This document shows positions 10,045 to 20,077 of a stretch of 64,000 nucleotides of DNA, piece after piece. The stretch covers positions 124,001 through 188,000 of the forward strand of contig JAUZTG010000023.1 of the NCBI GenBank assembly GCA_030734395.1, written 5' to 3'. Below the pieces are notes generated by a model. It made no database searches. It was not told where the DNA came from and saw only the letters and a program-made list of their open reading frames with translations. This DNA is from Sarocladium kiliense. Lineage: Eukaryota > Ascomycota > Sordariomycetes > Hypocreales > Sarocladiaceae. The position numbers and the translations under genes are program-made. Numbering within the stretch: position 1 is the stretch's first letter; each line of letters opens with the position of its first letter.

Positions 10045-12120
10045 TTATACTCTTCCACGCTCGAGGAATCTGTTTGGGATATCCACGTGTCTTGCGCGAA
10101 TATACTCGCATAGGTTCTTTCCGAAAGGATCCATACTCGAGGAGCTCACCGACCCACGATCAAGGTGATCCTTCAGCAAGAAGTGCACGGCCCTGACACC
10201 CGGGAACTCACATCTGTCGATGCGGTTGCCAGTATACTCCTTCCCGAGGAGCTTGATAAAGGTTTGTGTAGAGAGAGTGGTTCGCAGCCAGTCCCACTCA
10301 TCATCGTTACGCACAAAGAAACCGACATTGGCGTCTGATGCCTTGTCGCCTGAACGCCCAAGAGCGACGTATCCGAGAGGCTTGCGAGTGGTAGGGCCAA
10401 ATGAAGACAGGTCAACGGGGTTGGTTGCCTCGTATGACTTCTGAGGTCCGTATGTCTGGGTTTTAGTTGGACCAGGGATATCAATGGCCTCACCGGACCA
10501 CTCCATGATGGCACGCTCCTGGAACAAGTCCTGGGGCATGATAGTAGGCCAGTACTCAAGCATTGGTCTAGCCATGGACTGTCTGGTGTCGACCTCAACA
10601 GTGGCACCAGGACACGACTGCAGGAAATTCTCAAGGCACCAACGGACGAATGTCCCCGTAGTCATAGTTCCGAGGCCAGTTCCAGCGGGACCACCGCCGG
10701 CACCAACGATGGTAGGGTCCCGGGTCTGTGCGAAGACTCGGAAGTCTACTGTCGCTGCGTCTTGGCTGTCAGCATCCTCACCAGCGGAACCGACCATATG
10801 GAACTTGAGCTGGGTGAACTTGTGGATGTGGTCGCGCATGGCGTAGCGGATTTGCTTCTCAGTCCATTTCGCCTATGGCTTAGTTAGTTGCCATCACTGC
10901 CGTTGAGACGCGGTGCGCATTGGAAAAGACGTACCTTCTCTTCGATATCAAGTCCAACGAAGAAGAAATGGAACTCAGCTTGCCAAAGCTTGCCAGTTTC
11001 ACTCGTCAAACCGACCTTGGTAGTGGGCGGCGGAGGCAAGCCCTTCACACCAGTCATGCGAACCTCATCCTTGCCGATCTGCGTCAGAACCAAGTTCTCA
11101 ATATCCGCGACGACATCCGAATTAAAGTAGTGTGGGCCTTGAATCTCATAAAGCAACTGCGAGGCCGCTGTGCCAACAGACATCTCACCACCGGGACCGG
11201 CACCCTTCGTGAACACGGTCTCACCGGACGCCTCAATCGATGCAATGGGGAAACCAAGGTTCTCACAGTTCTCCATGAGGTCCTTGAAGCCAGCGTAGTA
11301 ACCTCCCGTGGCATATGCTGAACACTCGATGATATGGCCAGCCATGAGAGCGCCCGCGAGTTCGTCAAGGTTGCTGCGATCCCAGCCATGCCACCAGATA
11401 GCGGCACCGACAGTGGGAGCTGCATCAGCAACGCGACCAGCGACGACAATATCAGCTCCTCGTCTCAAGGCCTCGGCAATACCGAAAGATCCAAGGTAGC
11501 ACCTGTGTGGGAGAGGTTGTCAGTCGACTATCTATAGCACAGGATAAGGACGGTGAGAGGCGACATACTGAGCATAGATGGGCTCAAACCCCCATTCCTC
11601 GATAGACTTGTCCGTGTCCAAGTTCCTTAATGGATCGCCCTTCTTGCGAAGATCTCTGATTTGGTCGATGCACTCATCGCCCTCGATCCACGCCACTTTG
11701 AGGTTCAGCCCTCGCTCCTTGATCCTATCTGCGATTTCTTTGGCCAAAAGTCCAGCATCACTGGCACCGGCATTGACTGCAAGCTTGACACCCTTCTCTG
11801 CGAGGACAGGAAGGGCAGGGTCAAGTGTGCCGAGGAAGTAAGGATCGTAGCAAGGGCCAGCTGCTGCCTTGGGGTCTTGGAGTTTCTTGGACTTGTTCAG
11901 GCCGTGCATCACCATGGTTCCCTCGGCCATCCAGTCTGAAAGAAACAAAATGAGGTTAGTCCAGTGAGCCTTTCATATCCATGGAAGTCGCAGAGTGTGG
12001 CTCACCTCCTGTGATGACATCGACATCGCAATCTTTGGCAAGATCGTGGATCGCACGCTGACGGTCTGTGTAGCCGCCAGATGCGCCAGCGACCCGGATA
12101 GGGCCTTTAGTCGAAGGCAT
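10045..12120 (-). CDS. AtuA-type (DUF1446) acyclic terpene utilisation protein, paralogue 1
   Basis: Four exons (12120-12006, 11935-11569, 11502-10935, 10872-10045) encode 625 residues. The N-terminal domain begins IRVAGASGGYTDR and contains KLAVNAGASDAGLLA, VAWIEGDE, an RGADIVVAGRVADAAPT stretch and AGHIIECSAYATGGYY, all hallmarks of AtuA. The C-terminal ~110 residues (GYVALGRSGDKASDANVGFF...) form the separate AtuA C-terminal domain. In Pseudomonas, AtuA is needed for growth on citronellol and geraniol, but its reaction is not established. It lacks a PTS1 (ends GRV). It is the first of three paralogues in 29 kb. A TGAATCATTAG element lies ~270 bases upstream of the start. Confidence 0.9.
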
Positions 12121-12773
12121 GGTGGATAACAGCAGGCTCACGAAAATGAAACTTCAAAATCTGTCTGTGATTTGACAAGTATCAACAAGAGAATCAGCTC
12201 TCACACCAAACTCGACGTCAAGATGTGAACCCAAGCGGCCACCACCGGGTTCAAATACCACCAGCCCAGATAATCCGCCTCTCATCATCCGCATTCTGGG
12301 CCCAGGCGCCAATAACTCGGATTTAAAGCCAGAAGGTTGTAAGAGCGAGTGAGAGTTCGGGGTCCAGTCGCGTTCCTGGGAGGCACTAATGATTCACTTG
12401 CGGGGAGGCGTCGTGGCGACGTTTCGCGGGGTGTGGGCTGGGGCTTATGGAGGAGGGGGAGGGGGAAGTCATTTTCCACCGCGATGCGAGGCGACGCTAC
12501 GGAGACTACGTCCGACAGACTGTAAATTGGGGCAGTGGTTATTCTTGAGATTATGGTATGTGTCAGATGGTTGCGAGTCGAGTTCCGGCGGTTGTGCTAG
12601 ACTCACGACTCGCAAAAGTGCCTTTTGACATCTGGTTGGATCTCAGGGCAGCTCTAGCCGGTATGTTCCATGTGCGGTACAGGCTTGCACAGACCTTCCT
12701 GACTCATTTGTTGGATATTGACATTAAGGTCTATTAAATATTGTCTAAGTCACGTCTAGTCAAATCTCGACGT
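12121..12773 (-). promoter_or_regulatory. Promoter region of AtuA paralogue 1 and 3' flank of the tyrosinase gene
   Basis: About 650 bases without a coding frame I would call. Contains the TAATGATTCA element (12387-12396) and a CGGGGTCC (12358-12365). Both neighbours are on the minus strand, so regulatory sites here most likely serve the AtuA gene. Confidence 0.5.
12387..12396 (-). promoter_or_regulatory. TGAATCATTA(G) element upstream of AtuA paralogue 1
   Basis: On the minus strand the site reads TGAATCATTAGTGCC. It is one of five exact copies of the 10-mer between 12 and 32 kb, all in non-coding DNA beside cluster genes. The AP-1-like core suits a bZIP dimer such as the one encoded at 35286. 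No binding evidence. Confidence 0.45.
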
Positions 12774-14974
12774 CTAAACGTAAATGTAGCAGAAGTCTCC
12801 TCCCTTGCCACCCATTGTGTCCATAAGCTCTCCAAGAACGGTTGACCCAGCTGCGAAGCCCAGGCTGACATCGTCTTGGAGGCTTCCCTGCCGGGTGCTA
12901 CCGCCTCCAACGCGACCAGCAACAGCAGTCAGTCTGGTGTCAAGATCCTGCAGCTGCCAGATCCACCAGACACGGTCAATCATGGCGTGGTGGAGGTAGA
13001 AGACAGGGTCACCAGGAGAAGTGAAGACATCCTGTTTAAGCGTGTTGTTAGTCACCACGTTAATATCAGAAGGGTGTGGACTAGAGAACTTACACCACCC
13101 GGATCACCACCAATGGTGAAGTGACCACCAGCATGGATGCCATTCGCATACTGCATGTGATCCTGGAAGCGACTGATATCACCCTCGTTGAGGACAGCCA
13201 TGGTCTTATCGGCGGTGCACTGCTGGGCGAAGTTGCGGCTGACATCGCGCTTCAGGCATCGGGGGTTGTGGCGGAGATTGTAGCCAGGACCAAGGTTCAC
13301 AGTCAACCTAATAAAGATGTCATGTTAGCATTGTAGCAACCACATGGTGCATGAGTCGCATGGGACTATGGGACACTTACTCATCGAAAGGACCAGGGTC
13401 GGCGCAGCCGTTGCCATTGGAGTTTCCGCCCAGGCTGCCTTCGTCGCCGTTGAAGATGGGGGATTTGGCAGGATCGTTGGCATAACGGTCCCAATTCCAG
13501 TACTAAAAAGGTGTCAGACTGAGAAGCATCAAGCAGAAACGTGCGAACTTACAGGCTGGTATCCCGTGTAACCACACTCATCACGCAGCGCCGTCTCGTA
13601 GGCCCAGGTGAAGTATCGGTGCCATCCGAGGAAGCTGGCCTAGTCATTGTCAGCTATGGCTAAGCCACGGCGCTTCAGCTTGCGATTGACTTACAGTGTT
13701 ATGGATGGTGTTTGTCTGTTGGATGTGCGTCACGATGAAGTCGTCGAAGCGGCTCTTAGCTCCAGCTGCGACGTTGCTGGGTGTCTTTGCTGGCTTGGTC
13801 ATAAGACATTGAACAGCCTTGGTGTATTCCTTGCGCTCGGAAACCGAAAGGTCGCCCCTGTGAATATATTGTTAGATGTGGCGTCGGATTTAGCAACAAT
13901 GAAAGGTTCAACGGACCATTCGCGGCGAACTGCGGCGTTCTCCAGGGTACAGCCTGGGGAGGCATTCCGCTTAAGGTGCTCCTTAAGCTTCTCCATGCTA
14001 TCATCCTGAAGCTTATCGACATTGTCGGCAGGGTAGTTTCGTGGGTATTGAGATGGCTCCGGCTCCTCTACAACTGTGGAAGACTCGACCAAAGTCGTGG
14101 CCTCTGCGGGCTCATCGTCTTCGACCACGGTGCTGGACGCTGCCTCAGTGGTTGTGACCTCTGCCGGATCATCTTCTGATGGCTCAACTGGTGTCGGCGT
14201 AGGTGTAGGTGCAGCTTCGACTGGCGTCGAAAGGTTGTCATCTGACGGTTCTGGAGTAGGAATATCAGAGTCCTCGGGCTCAGACGGTCTAGAGACCTCC
14301 GGCTCCTCAGACTCCTCAGGCTGCTCAGCATCATTAGGGTCCTCTGTCTGTTCAGGTTCACCCGGGCTCGTTGCGTCAGAGTCGTCTGTCTCCTCAGGCG
14401 CTGGTGATTCGGAGACTTGCGACTCTTCGGGCGTCGTTGGCCCCGTAGCATCCGTCTCCTCTGGGCTGGATGACTCGGTTTCCTCCGCTTCAGAAGGATC
14501 GACTGGCTTAATTGCAGTTGTGATGGTGGTGGATGAAGATTGGTCTTCAACCGAAGGGATAGATGAGAGATATGTGTAAGCAGGAGATGAAGGAGAGGTG
14601 ATGATGGCAGTCGGCTCCTCAATAGTCACGTCGGGGAAGTAATCGCTAGGGATCAGAGAATCGAAAGGCAACTTGGAATCGATGTTCTCCTTTCCGTCCC
14701 CTTTACCAGGGTTTGAAGGAGAGACCGGCGATTCCGGTGAAGAAGAAGAAGTTGTTGAAGCAGAAGGACTGTCGACAGAATGAATTGGTCCTGGACCGTT
14801 TGAACCAGTCTTGCATGGCAAGACAACCTCCTCGCTGGTGGTTATGGTGTAAGTCCTGGTGACAGTGGCGACAATCTCCATTGAACAGACACCACTGTCT
14901 CGGCGAAGAGCCCGGAGCTTCGCGTCAGCACCTGCCAGGAGCAAGCTCCATACAAGCGCGGATGGTAGTTGCAT
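12774..14974 (-). CDS. Secreted tyrosinase with long Ser/Thr/Glu/Pro-rich N-terminal stalk
   Basis: Six exons (14974-13917, 13857-13695, 13639-13553, 13502-13381, 13307-13094, 13031-12774) give 633 residues. A signal peptide (MQLPSALVWSLLLAGADA) starts the protein. Residues ~55-320 are an acidic S/T/P/E-rich low-complexity stalk. The type-3 copper domain follows. CuA ligands lie in DDFIVTHIQQ, TIHNTASFLGWHRYF; CuB ligands in GIHAGGHF and DPVFYLHHAMIDRVWWIWQ. The enzyme would oxidise phenols to quinones outside the cell. The chain ends ~75 residues after the HH pair, so the C-terminal lid domain of intracellular fungal tyrosinases is absent. It fits the short secreted tyrosinase/polyphenol oxidase group. 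The long stalk placed before the domain is unusual. Confidence 0.92.
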
Positions 14975-16735
14975 CGTGTAATATCGTTAATGTGACGGCG
15001 AATCGTAGGAATAAAATTAGTTGTAAGCCGTGGTGTTTGGTATGTCTTGTGCGGATTTGTGTAAAATTGACAACAGGTAATAACAACCAGTCAATGGAAA
15101 GAAAATGTGATGCTGACCAGCAAAGAAATGTAAAGGGTGATGCTATATGAACGGAAAAGTGTGATCAAAGAATGAACAGCTTATACTCGCAAGCGAATGA
15201 GCGAGTACAGCAATGCAGAGAGCGACGGTGACAAGTGAGGAAAAGAAGGGCAGACTACAGATCTGCAGTCAAGAGAACCAGTAGATCCTCCGTGAAGAGG
15301 CAAGATCAAGAGCCGCCGAACCTGTTGGACAAATGGCTCCTATTATCCCATTCACAGAAGTTCTCTTGCCGGGGGGGGGGGGGCTTTGACCATTGGCACC
15401 CCAGGGTCAATCAATATCGTGGTGGAGTTGACAGGTAGACGCGCTGGCAGTCCCATGTTAGACCAACAGCAAGCCAATGGGGCCGTGGCATTATTTGATC
15501 CTCAATTAGAACGGATGTTCGGAGAATATGCCTCGCGAACGGTGACGGTGAGTGGGCTACAGGCGGCAAGGATACGGGAGCAGGGGTTCGTGATACTGAG
15601 CTATGGCCACGCTCTGATCGAGCAAGTTCCGCTCAAGGCGGCGTCTCGACAAGATCTGTCCACGTTGCATTCACGGACTGCATTTCCTCGATCCTCGTGA
15701 ACTGAGATTCTCCAAATGAACCAAACCCTACAGCTTCGTCTCCCTTCTTACAACGCCGTAGACGAGCATGAGCCCCCAAAGACCAGACGACCAGGCGTCC
15801 TCCCAGGTGGAGTCTTAATGCACTGACATATTGGGGCCGCATCCCCTGTTCCTGAAACAATGAAACATGCCACCCGAGCGCGAGTGCCGTATAACCATTA
15901 GGATCCGAGCGTACCCAACGTGGCTTAGCATCAACGGTCGACCTGAGGTGGCGCTTAGGATATCCAATTGATCGATAGGGTCGCTGTTGAAGCTGGAGAG
16001 CATTATAACAGACGACGAGGACCAACCAGTTCACTTGCTCGCCATCTCTCAGCGCTTAAATAGAGGAGCCTGCCCAGCTTTACGCGCGCGCCCACAACGC
16101 TGATCCTGCGGTTTACGCGATTTCGAGAAGAGAGTTATTGGCCTTGAGAAGCTGCTTAGCACGTCGAAAAAATACAAAAGGAGTTCTTTACCAGTTTGTC
16201 CGACGGAAATCGACTATGCAACGCAGCTCTGCACTGTCCAGATGGTTCCTCCATGGAGCCAAATATGTTGCAGCGGCCAAGACCTCACCGTCGCCGCCTG
16301 CGCCTCAAACATGCCCTACAGTGTCTGCACCGTGACACTGCCATTCCGAAGATAAGCTGCGGATTGCCCTTCCGTCCAAATTTACTGGAACCGTGTTTGG
16401 CAATCCTGCGTACCAGACTCCCGAACTTTTGGCCCCCCAGGCGGATATCGTGCGGTCTTGGTGCTAATGAATCAGTGGCACCCTCCTGAACAGGTGTCAT
16501 GACCTCCCCCGCAGCAGGGGTAACGAGAGAAAGGTGACATTTCGCACTTTGAGACCCGACAGTCAATCGAATGATGCCATTCTGGAGCGTCAAGATATGC
16601 GTTGCTTGTTCAGTTACCCGACAGCACACTTCTGCTATCTCAGGCGCAAACCCAAGGACATCGAAAGCGAAGGACCAAGAATCGTGTGTAATTCAGCCAG
16701 GCACGAAAGGCTTCGCTGTATAACTCAGCTCTAGT
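14975..16735. other. Gene-poor gap, about 1.75 kb, with a G13 tract
   Basis: Holds the tyrosinase promoter at its left end and otherwise only short unconvincing frames. A run of 13 G occupies 15371-15383. A TGAATCAG variant of the cluster motif occurs near 16466. I see no RNA gene or mobile element. Confidence 0.4.
15371..15383 (+). repeat. Poly-G tract (13 bases)
   Basis: Uninterrupted G run in non-coding DNA. Length is prone to sequencing error. Two similar runs occur at 41579 and 58951. Confidence 0.9.
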
Positions 16736-17509
16736 CTACTTGTGTAAGAAACCTCCGACCTTCTTCAGCATGTGGTGCTTCAGTCCCGTCCTCAGGTGCT
16801 TCGTGTTTGCAATGCTGTTCTGAATCGCCTCGCTCGGGACATGGACATCCTTGAGATACGCTGGACTCTCGTAAACCTCAAATGCAACAAGTCTGTTCTC
16901 CTTCTCCAGATCCTTCGCGATACCATACGAGAGAGTCCCTGGCTCCTTGTCCCGCCCAGTGTCAACTACAGCTTGCCAGTAGGGTGTTGCGGTATCGATA
17001 CCACCCGGAATGTAGTCCAGCTCGGCAAATAGGACATGAGGATCGGTCTGCTTGAGAATCTCGTCGCGGGTAAAGCGCATGTTGGGGAGGTACTCCAGTA
17101 AATGGAGGGTTGGCGGTGTCGAAGTGTCCAGCACGCCGTCGTTTTGCAACCAGGCGCCCATGTTCTTGACCTTTTGCTGGCTCATGTGCACGTCGAAAGC
17201 AGCTTTATCATCATATCTTTAAAAAGTCAATTATTGATTCGCTAGGAGTCGAGATATACGGTGGCTTACTCCTCAGTGACATAGAAGGTCTTGCCGTCAT
17301 CCTCGCGAGGGATGTGAACCGCGTATTTCTGTGTTCCGGTTTCCTTTTCGGCATCCTTCGAGATCTTTTCAAGCATCTCCAGCGCCTGGGTTCATCGTCA
17401 TGAATACAGGTGACTAGAGTTTGTGTAGGTGATAGGGGCAGCTTACCTTGTCGCGAGTTTCGCGGTTCGCCGTGGTAAGGTACGCAATAACAAGCATTCG
17501 CTGAGACAT
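16736..17509 (-). CDS. ABM-domain protein (antibiotic biosynthesis monooxygenase / quinol monooxygenase-like)
   Basis: Three exons (17509-17447, 17385-17270, 17216-16736) encode 219 residues with all phases consistent. The first half has the ABM ferredoxin-like pattern: MSQRMLVIAYLTTANRETRDKALEML, then GTQKYAVHIPREDDGKTFYVTEEYDDKAAFDVHM. The second half (~residues 110-215) looks like a second, more divergent copy of the same fold. Such proteins act as cofactor-free oxygenases on quinols or polyketides, or as small stress proteins. It lies between the tyrosinase and acyl-CoA synthetase genes, on the same strand as both. The substrate is unknown. Confidence 0.75.
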
Positions 17510-17837
17510 GATGGCTGGTAACCCGAGGAAGTGGTCGCTGAAGACTCCAAAAGGAAAATTTGCAATCCAGAAGCAAATGAATGACTTTGCAAGAGAATCA
17601 AGAGCAAAGTCGGGAATTGACACCGAGGATCGGGGCGAGTCTTAAGTGGTGCCGAGCTAGAAGGCTTCCCCCGCAAGACGTTAGCCGGCGCCATTTACAC
17701 ACTGGAGGGGAACTTGGGGAATTGCTCAGCTCTCCGCAGAGATGAAGAAGTACATTTCCCCTTGAGTGGAGGTCTTGATCTTTATTGGCATAGAAAAGGT
17801 TTTGACAGTCTATCGCTTTCAGAGGAACGAGATACGT
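17510..17837 (-). other. Intergenic gap upstream of the ABM gene
   Basis: About 330 bases between two minus-strand genes. It should hold the ABM-gene promoter and the 3' UTR of the acyl-CoA synthetase. No motif copy or small gene seen. Confidence 0.4.
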
Positions 17838-19517
17838 CTATAGCTTCGCGTGGATGCTCTTCTCTAGCGAGCATAGTCCATGCCTCATCTCAACCAACTC
17901 TTTACGCAGGATCTTGCCAGTCGCGTTCTTTGGCAACTTTTCGATCTGCCAGACACCACCTCGGAGCTTCTTGTACCCACTGACCTGCTCGTCAACCCAT
18001 GCATGAACCTCTTTCAGTGCGGTCCGCCTCTCCTTGTCGGACCTCGTAGCTACCTCTGGCTTCAGGATGACCCAGGCCGTCGGCAGCTCAGTAAGTTGGC
18101 TTTCATCCCACAAAGCCCCGATGCCTCCCTCCGAAACATTGGGATGGGAGTTTATGTATGACTCGAGCTCTGCAGGAGATACCTGGAATCCTTTGTACTT
18201 GATGAGATCCTTGGTCCGGCCAACGATGAAGAGCCGGCCTTGGTCGTCAATTGTACAGACATCCCCCGTGTTGTACCAGCCCTTATCAGGGAATGCCTTC
18301 GCGTTCGCCTCGTCGTTGAAGGCGTAGCCCTTGGTAATGTTTGGCCCTCTCAACCAGAGCTCTCCTGGCCCACCGACAGGAGCGTCTGTTCCCTTTCCTT
18401 CTTGGACCAAACGAGCCTCAATCCCTGGCAGCAACTTGCCAGTACTTCCCTCGGGTAAGACCTCATCCTTGTGCTGGTACGCAACATACCCAGCAGCTTC
18501 TGTCATGCCATATGCCTGGATCATCTTCCACGGCGCCCTGGACATCAACTTCTTCAAGTCATCCTTCTTCAGCGGCGCCCCGCCCACGTTCAGCAACTGC
18601 GCTTGAGAGAAGTCATATCGCTCTGTAACATCCGACTTGGCAAGAGACAGCACGACCGAAGGCACGCCTTGGAATGAAGTCGACTGGTTTGAGCCAACCA
18701 ATTGCGCGAACTTCTCCAGATTATAGGACGGCATCGCGTGGTGGAACATGCCGGTGTAGGGCCCGAGGAACATAGGCATTGTCGTCATCGCAATGTGCGC
18801 CCAAGGTGTGAATGCAACAGTACGAGATGCTGGATGGAATTGTGAAGCATCGTGAGCTAGGAGCTGATGCACGTTGGAGACGAAGTTGTAATGTGTCAGA
18901 CACACTCCCTTCGGCTTGCCTGTCGTTCCGGATGACAGATGAATGGTGGCATCTCTGTTTGTCGTGTCGCTCCAATGCGGTACTCGGAGCCTCTCGTCTT
19001 CCAAGAAGTCGTTCGGCACATGCTGTTTCCCACCAGCCCTGTGAATAACTGTGAGAACGGTTGGTGGTTCCCATTGCACACCGTCATCTTTGAGGTCTTT
19101 CGCAGCAACTCTAATGGCCTCCTCGATAGCAGGCAAGACCTTGCCGTATGCGACGATGAACTGTGGCCGACATACGGCAATGCCGTGACCTATCTCAGAT
19201 GCTTTCAGAGCATGATTAATAGGGCAGATGACTCCGCCAGTCCACAAGACCGAGTGGAAGAGCTCAACGAACTCAACGCTGTTCGGCAAGATGATAGCCC
19301 ATCGAGCTTGATCCGCAGGTCTCAGCTTCTGTTTGAAGCCATTGGCGAGACGACCTGCACGATCTCGAAGCTCACCAAGAGTAATACTCCTGTTTGTGAG
19401 ACTGTCGGCAGCGATGATATGAGATTCTGGTAGATTGTATGCTGATGCATGAAGCAGCTCCGTCAGGTTCTGGTCACGAGGAATGTCTATCGATCTCTCG
19501 GTGTTGTAGATCTTCAT
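17838..19517 (-). CDS. Acyl-CoA synthetase / 4CL-like AMP-binding ligase, peroxisomal (1)
   Basis: A single exon of 559 residues, full length for the ANL adenylating family. Motifs in order: SSGTTGKPKG (residues 195-204), YGMTEAAGYV, WYNTGDVC, and PKNATGKILRKEL near the C-terminus with the catalytic Lys. The last three residues are AKL, a canonical PTS1, so the enzyme should enter the peroxisome. It would activate a carboxylic acid with ATP and CoA for the cluster's hydratases. It is divergent from AtuA paralogue 2, with a 560-base shared promoter that contains TGAATCATTAG. Substrate class (fatty, terpenoid or aromatic acid) cannot be read from the sequence. Confidence 0.92.
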   Translation of the reverse strand: MKIYNTERSIDIPRDQNLTELLHASAYNLPESHIIAADSLTNRSITLGELRDRAGRLANGFKQKLRPADQARWAIILPNSVEFVELFHSVLWTGGVICPINHALKASEIGHGIAVCRPQFIVAYGKVLPAIEEAIRVAAKDLKDDGVQWEPPTVLTVIHRAGGKQHVPNDFLEDERLRVPHWSDTTNRDATIHLSSGTTGKPKGVCLTHYNFVSNVHQLLAHDASQFHPASRTVAFTPWAHIAMTTMPMFLGPYTGMFHHAMPSYNLEKFAQLVGSNQSTSFQGVPSVVLSLAKSDVTERYDFSQAQLLNVGGAPLKKDDLKKLMSRAPWKMIQAYGMTEAAGYVAYQHKDEVLPEGSTGKLLPGIEARLVQEGKGTDAPVGGPGELWLRGPNITKGYAFNDEANAKAFPDKGWYNTGDVCTIDDQGRLFIVGRTKDLIKYKGFQVSPAELESYINSHPNVSEGGIGALWDESQLTELPTAWVILKPEVATRSDKERRTALKEVHAWVDEQVSGYKKLRGGVWQIEKLPKNATGKILRKELVEMRHGLCSLEKSIHAKL

Positions 19518-20077
19518 CGTGAAGGATTCGTCCTCGTGTACTTCCGGCGAGAAGTAACGACAGTCGAAGATTGGGCTCTCTCAGGGGATAATCGTCTCTT
19601 CCGCGTAGTTCAGGTGAGGCACTGATATCCCCTTGTCTCCCGGATGGCGATTGCCCAGTGCCCAGCTCGATAATCATCCATGTCGTCCTGAACATTTCGA
19701 AACCATCACTCCCGCTGGAGACGCATTTCGGTACTAGACTTCCTAGCTGGCCGGTGGAACCGTGTCACGCAGGCTGACACCATTCCGCCGTATCCCCTCC
19801 ACAAGACGTACTCGTCCGACTGAATCATTAGCGCACTTCCCCGCATCCTGCCCATCCCTCGGCTTGAGGTCCCCAGATTCTTCAGGGATCTTTTGAGGGG
19901 TTGGGTAATGTTTAGCGTTCTTTTGTGACAGGTTCGAAGGGACTTGGGGTTGCTCAGCATCATGGCCTGGAGAAGAGAGTGGCTGGGCTATCGTTCAAGG
20001 ATGTGAAGCCATTCAGACTGAGAAAGACAGCACTAGATCGTCAGAACAGAAGGCTGTCCAACAGAAACATTGCGAAG
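19518..20077. promoter_or_regulatory. Bidirectional promoter: acyl-CoA synthetase 1 / AtuA paralogue 2
   Basis: About 560 bases between two divergently transcribed cluster genes. The frame upstream of 20078 stays open to 19925, but I place the AtuA start at 20078 because the domain begins about 15 residues later. The TGAATCATTAG element sits in the middle (19821-19831). Confidence 0.55.
19821..19830 (+). promoter_or_regulatory. TGAATCATTA(G) element in the divergent promoter
   Basis: Reads TGAATCATTAGCGCA, about 300 bases from the acyl-CoA synthetase start and 257 from the AtuA start, well placed to serve both. Confidence 0.5.

Noticed and set aside
14068..14622. Long frames on both strands across the tyrosinase stalk
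   Set aside because: They are shadows of the repetitive Ser/Thr/Glu/Pro coding sequence in other frames.
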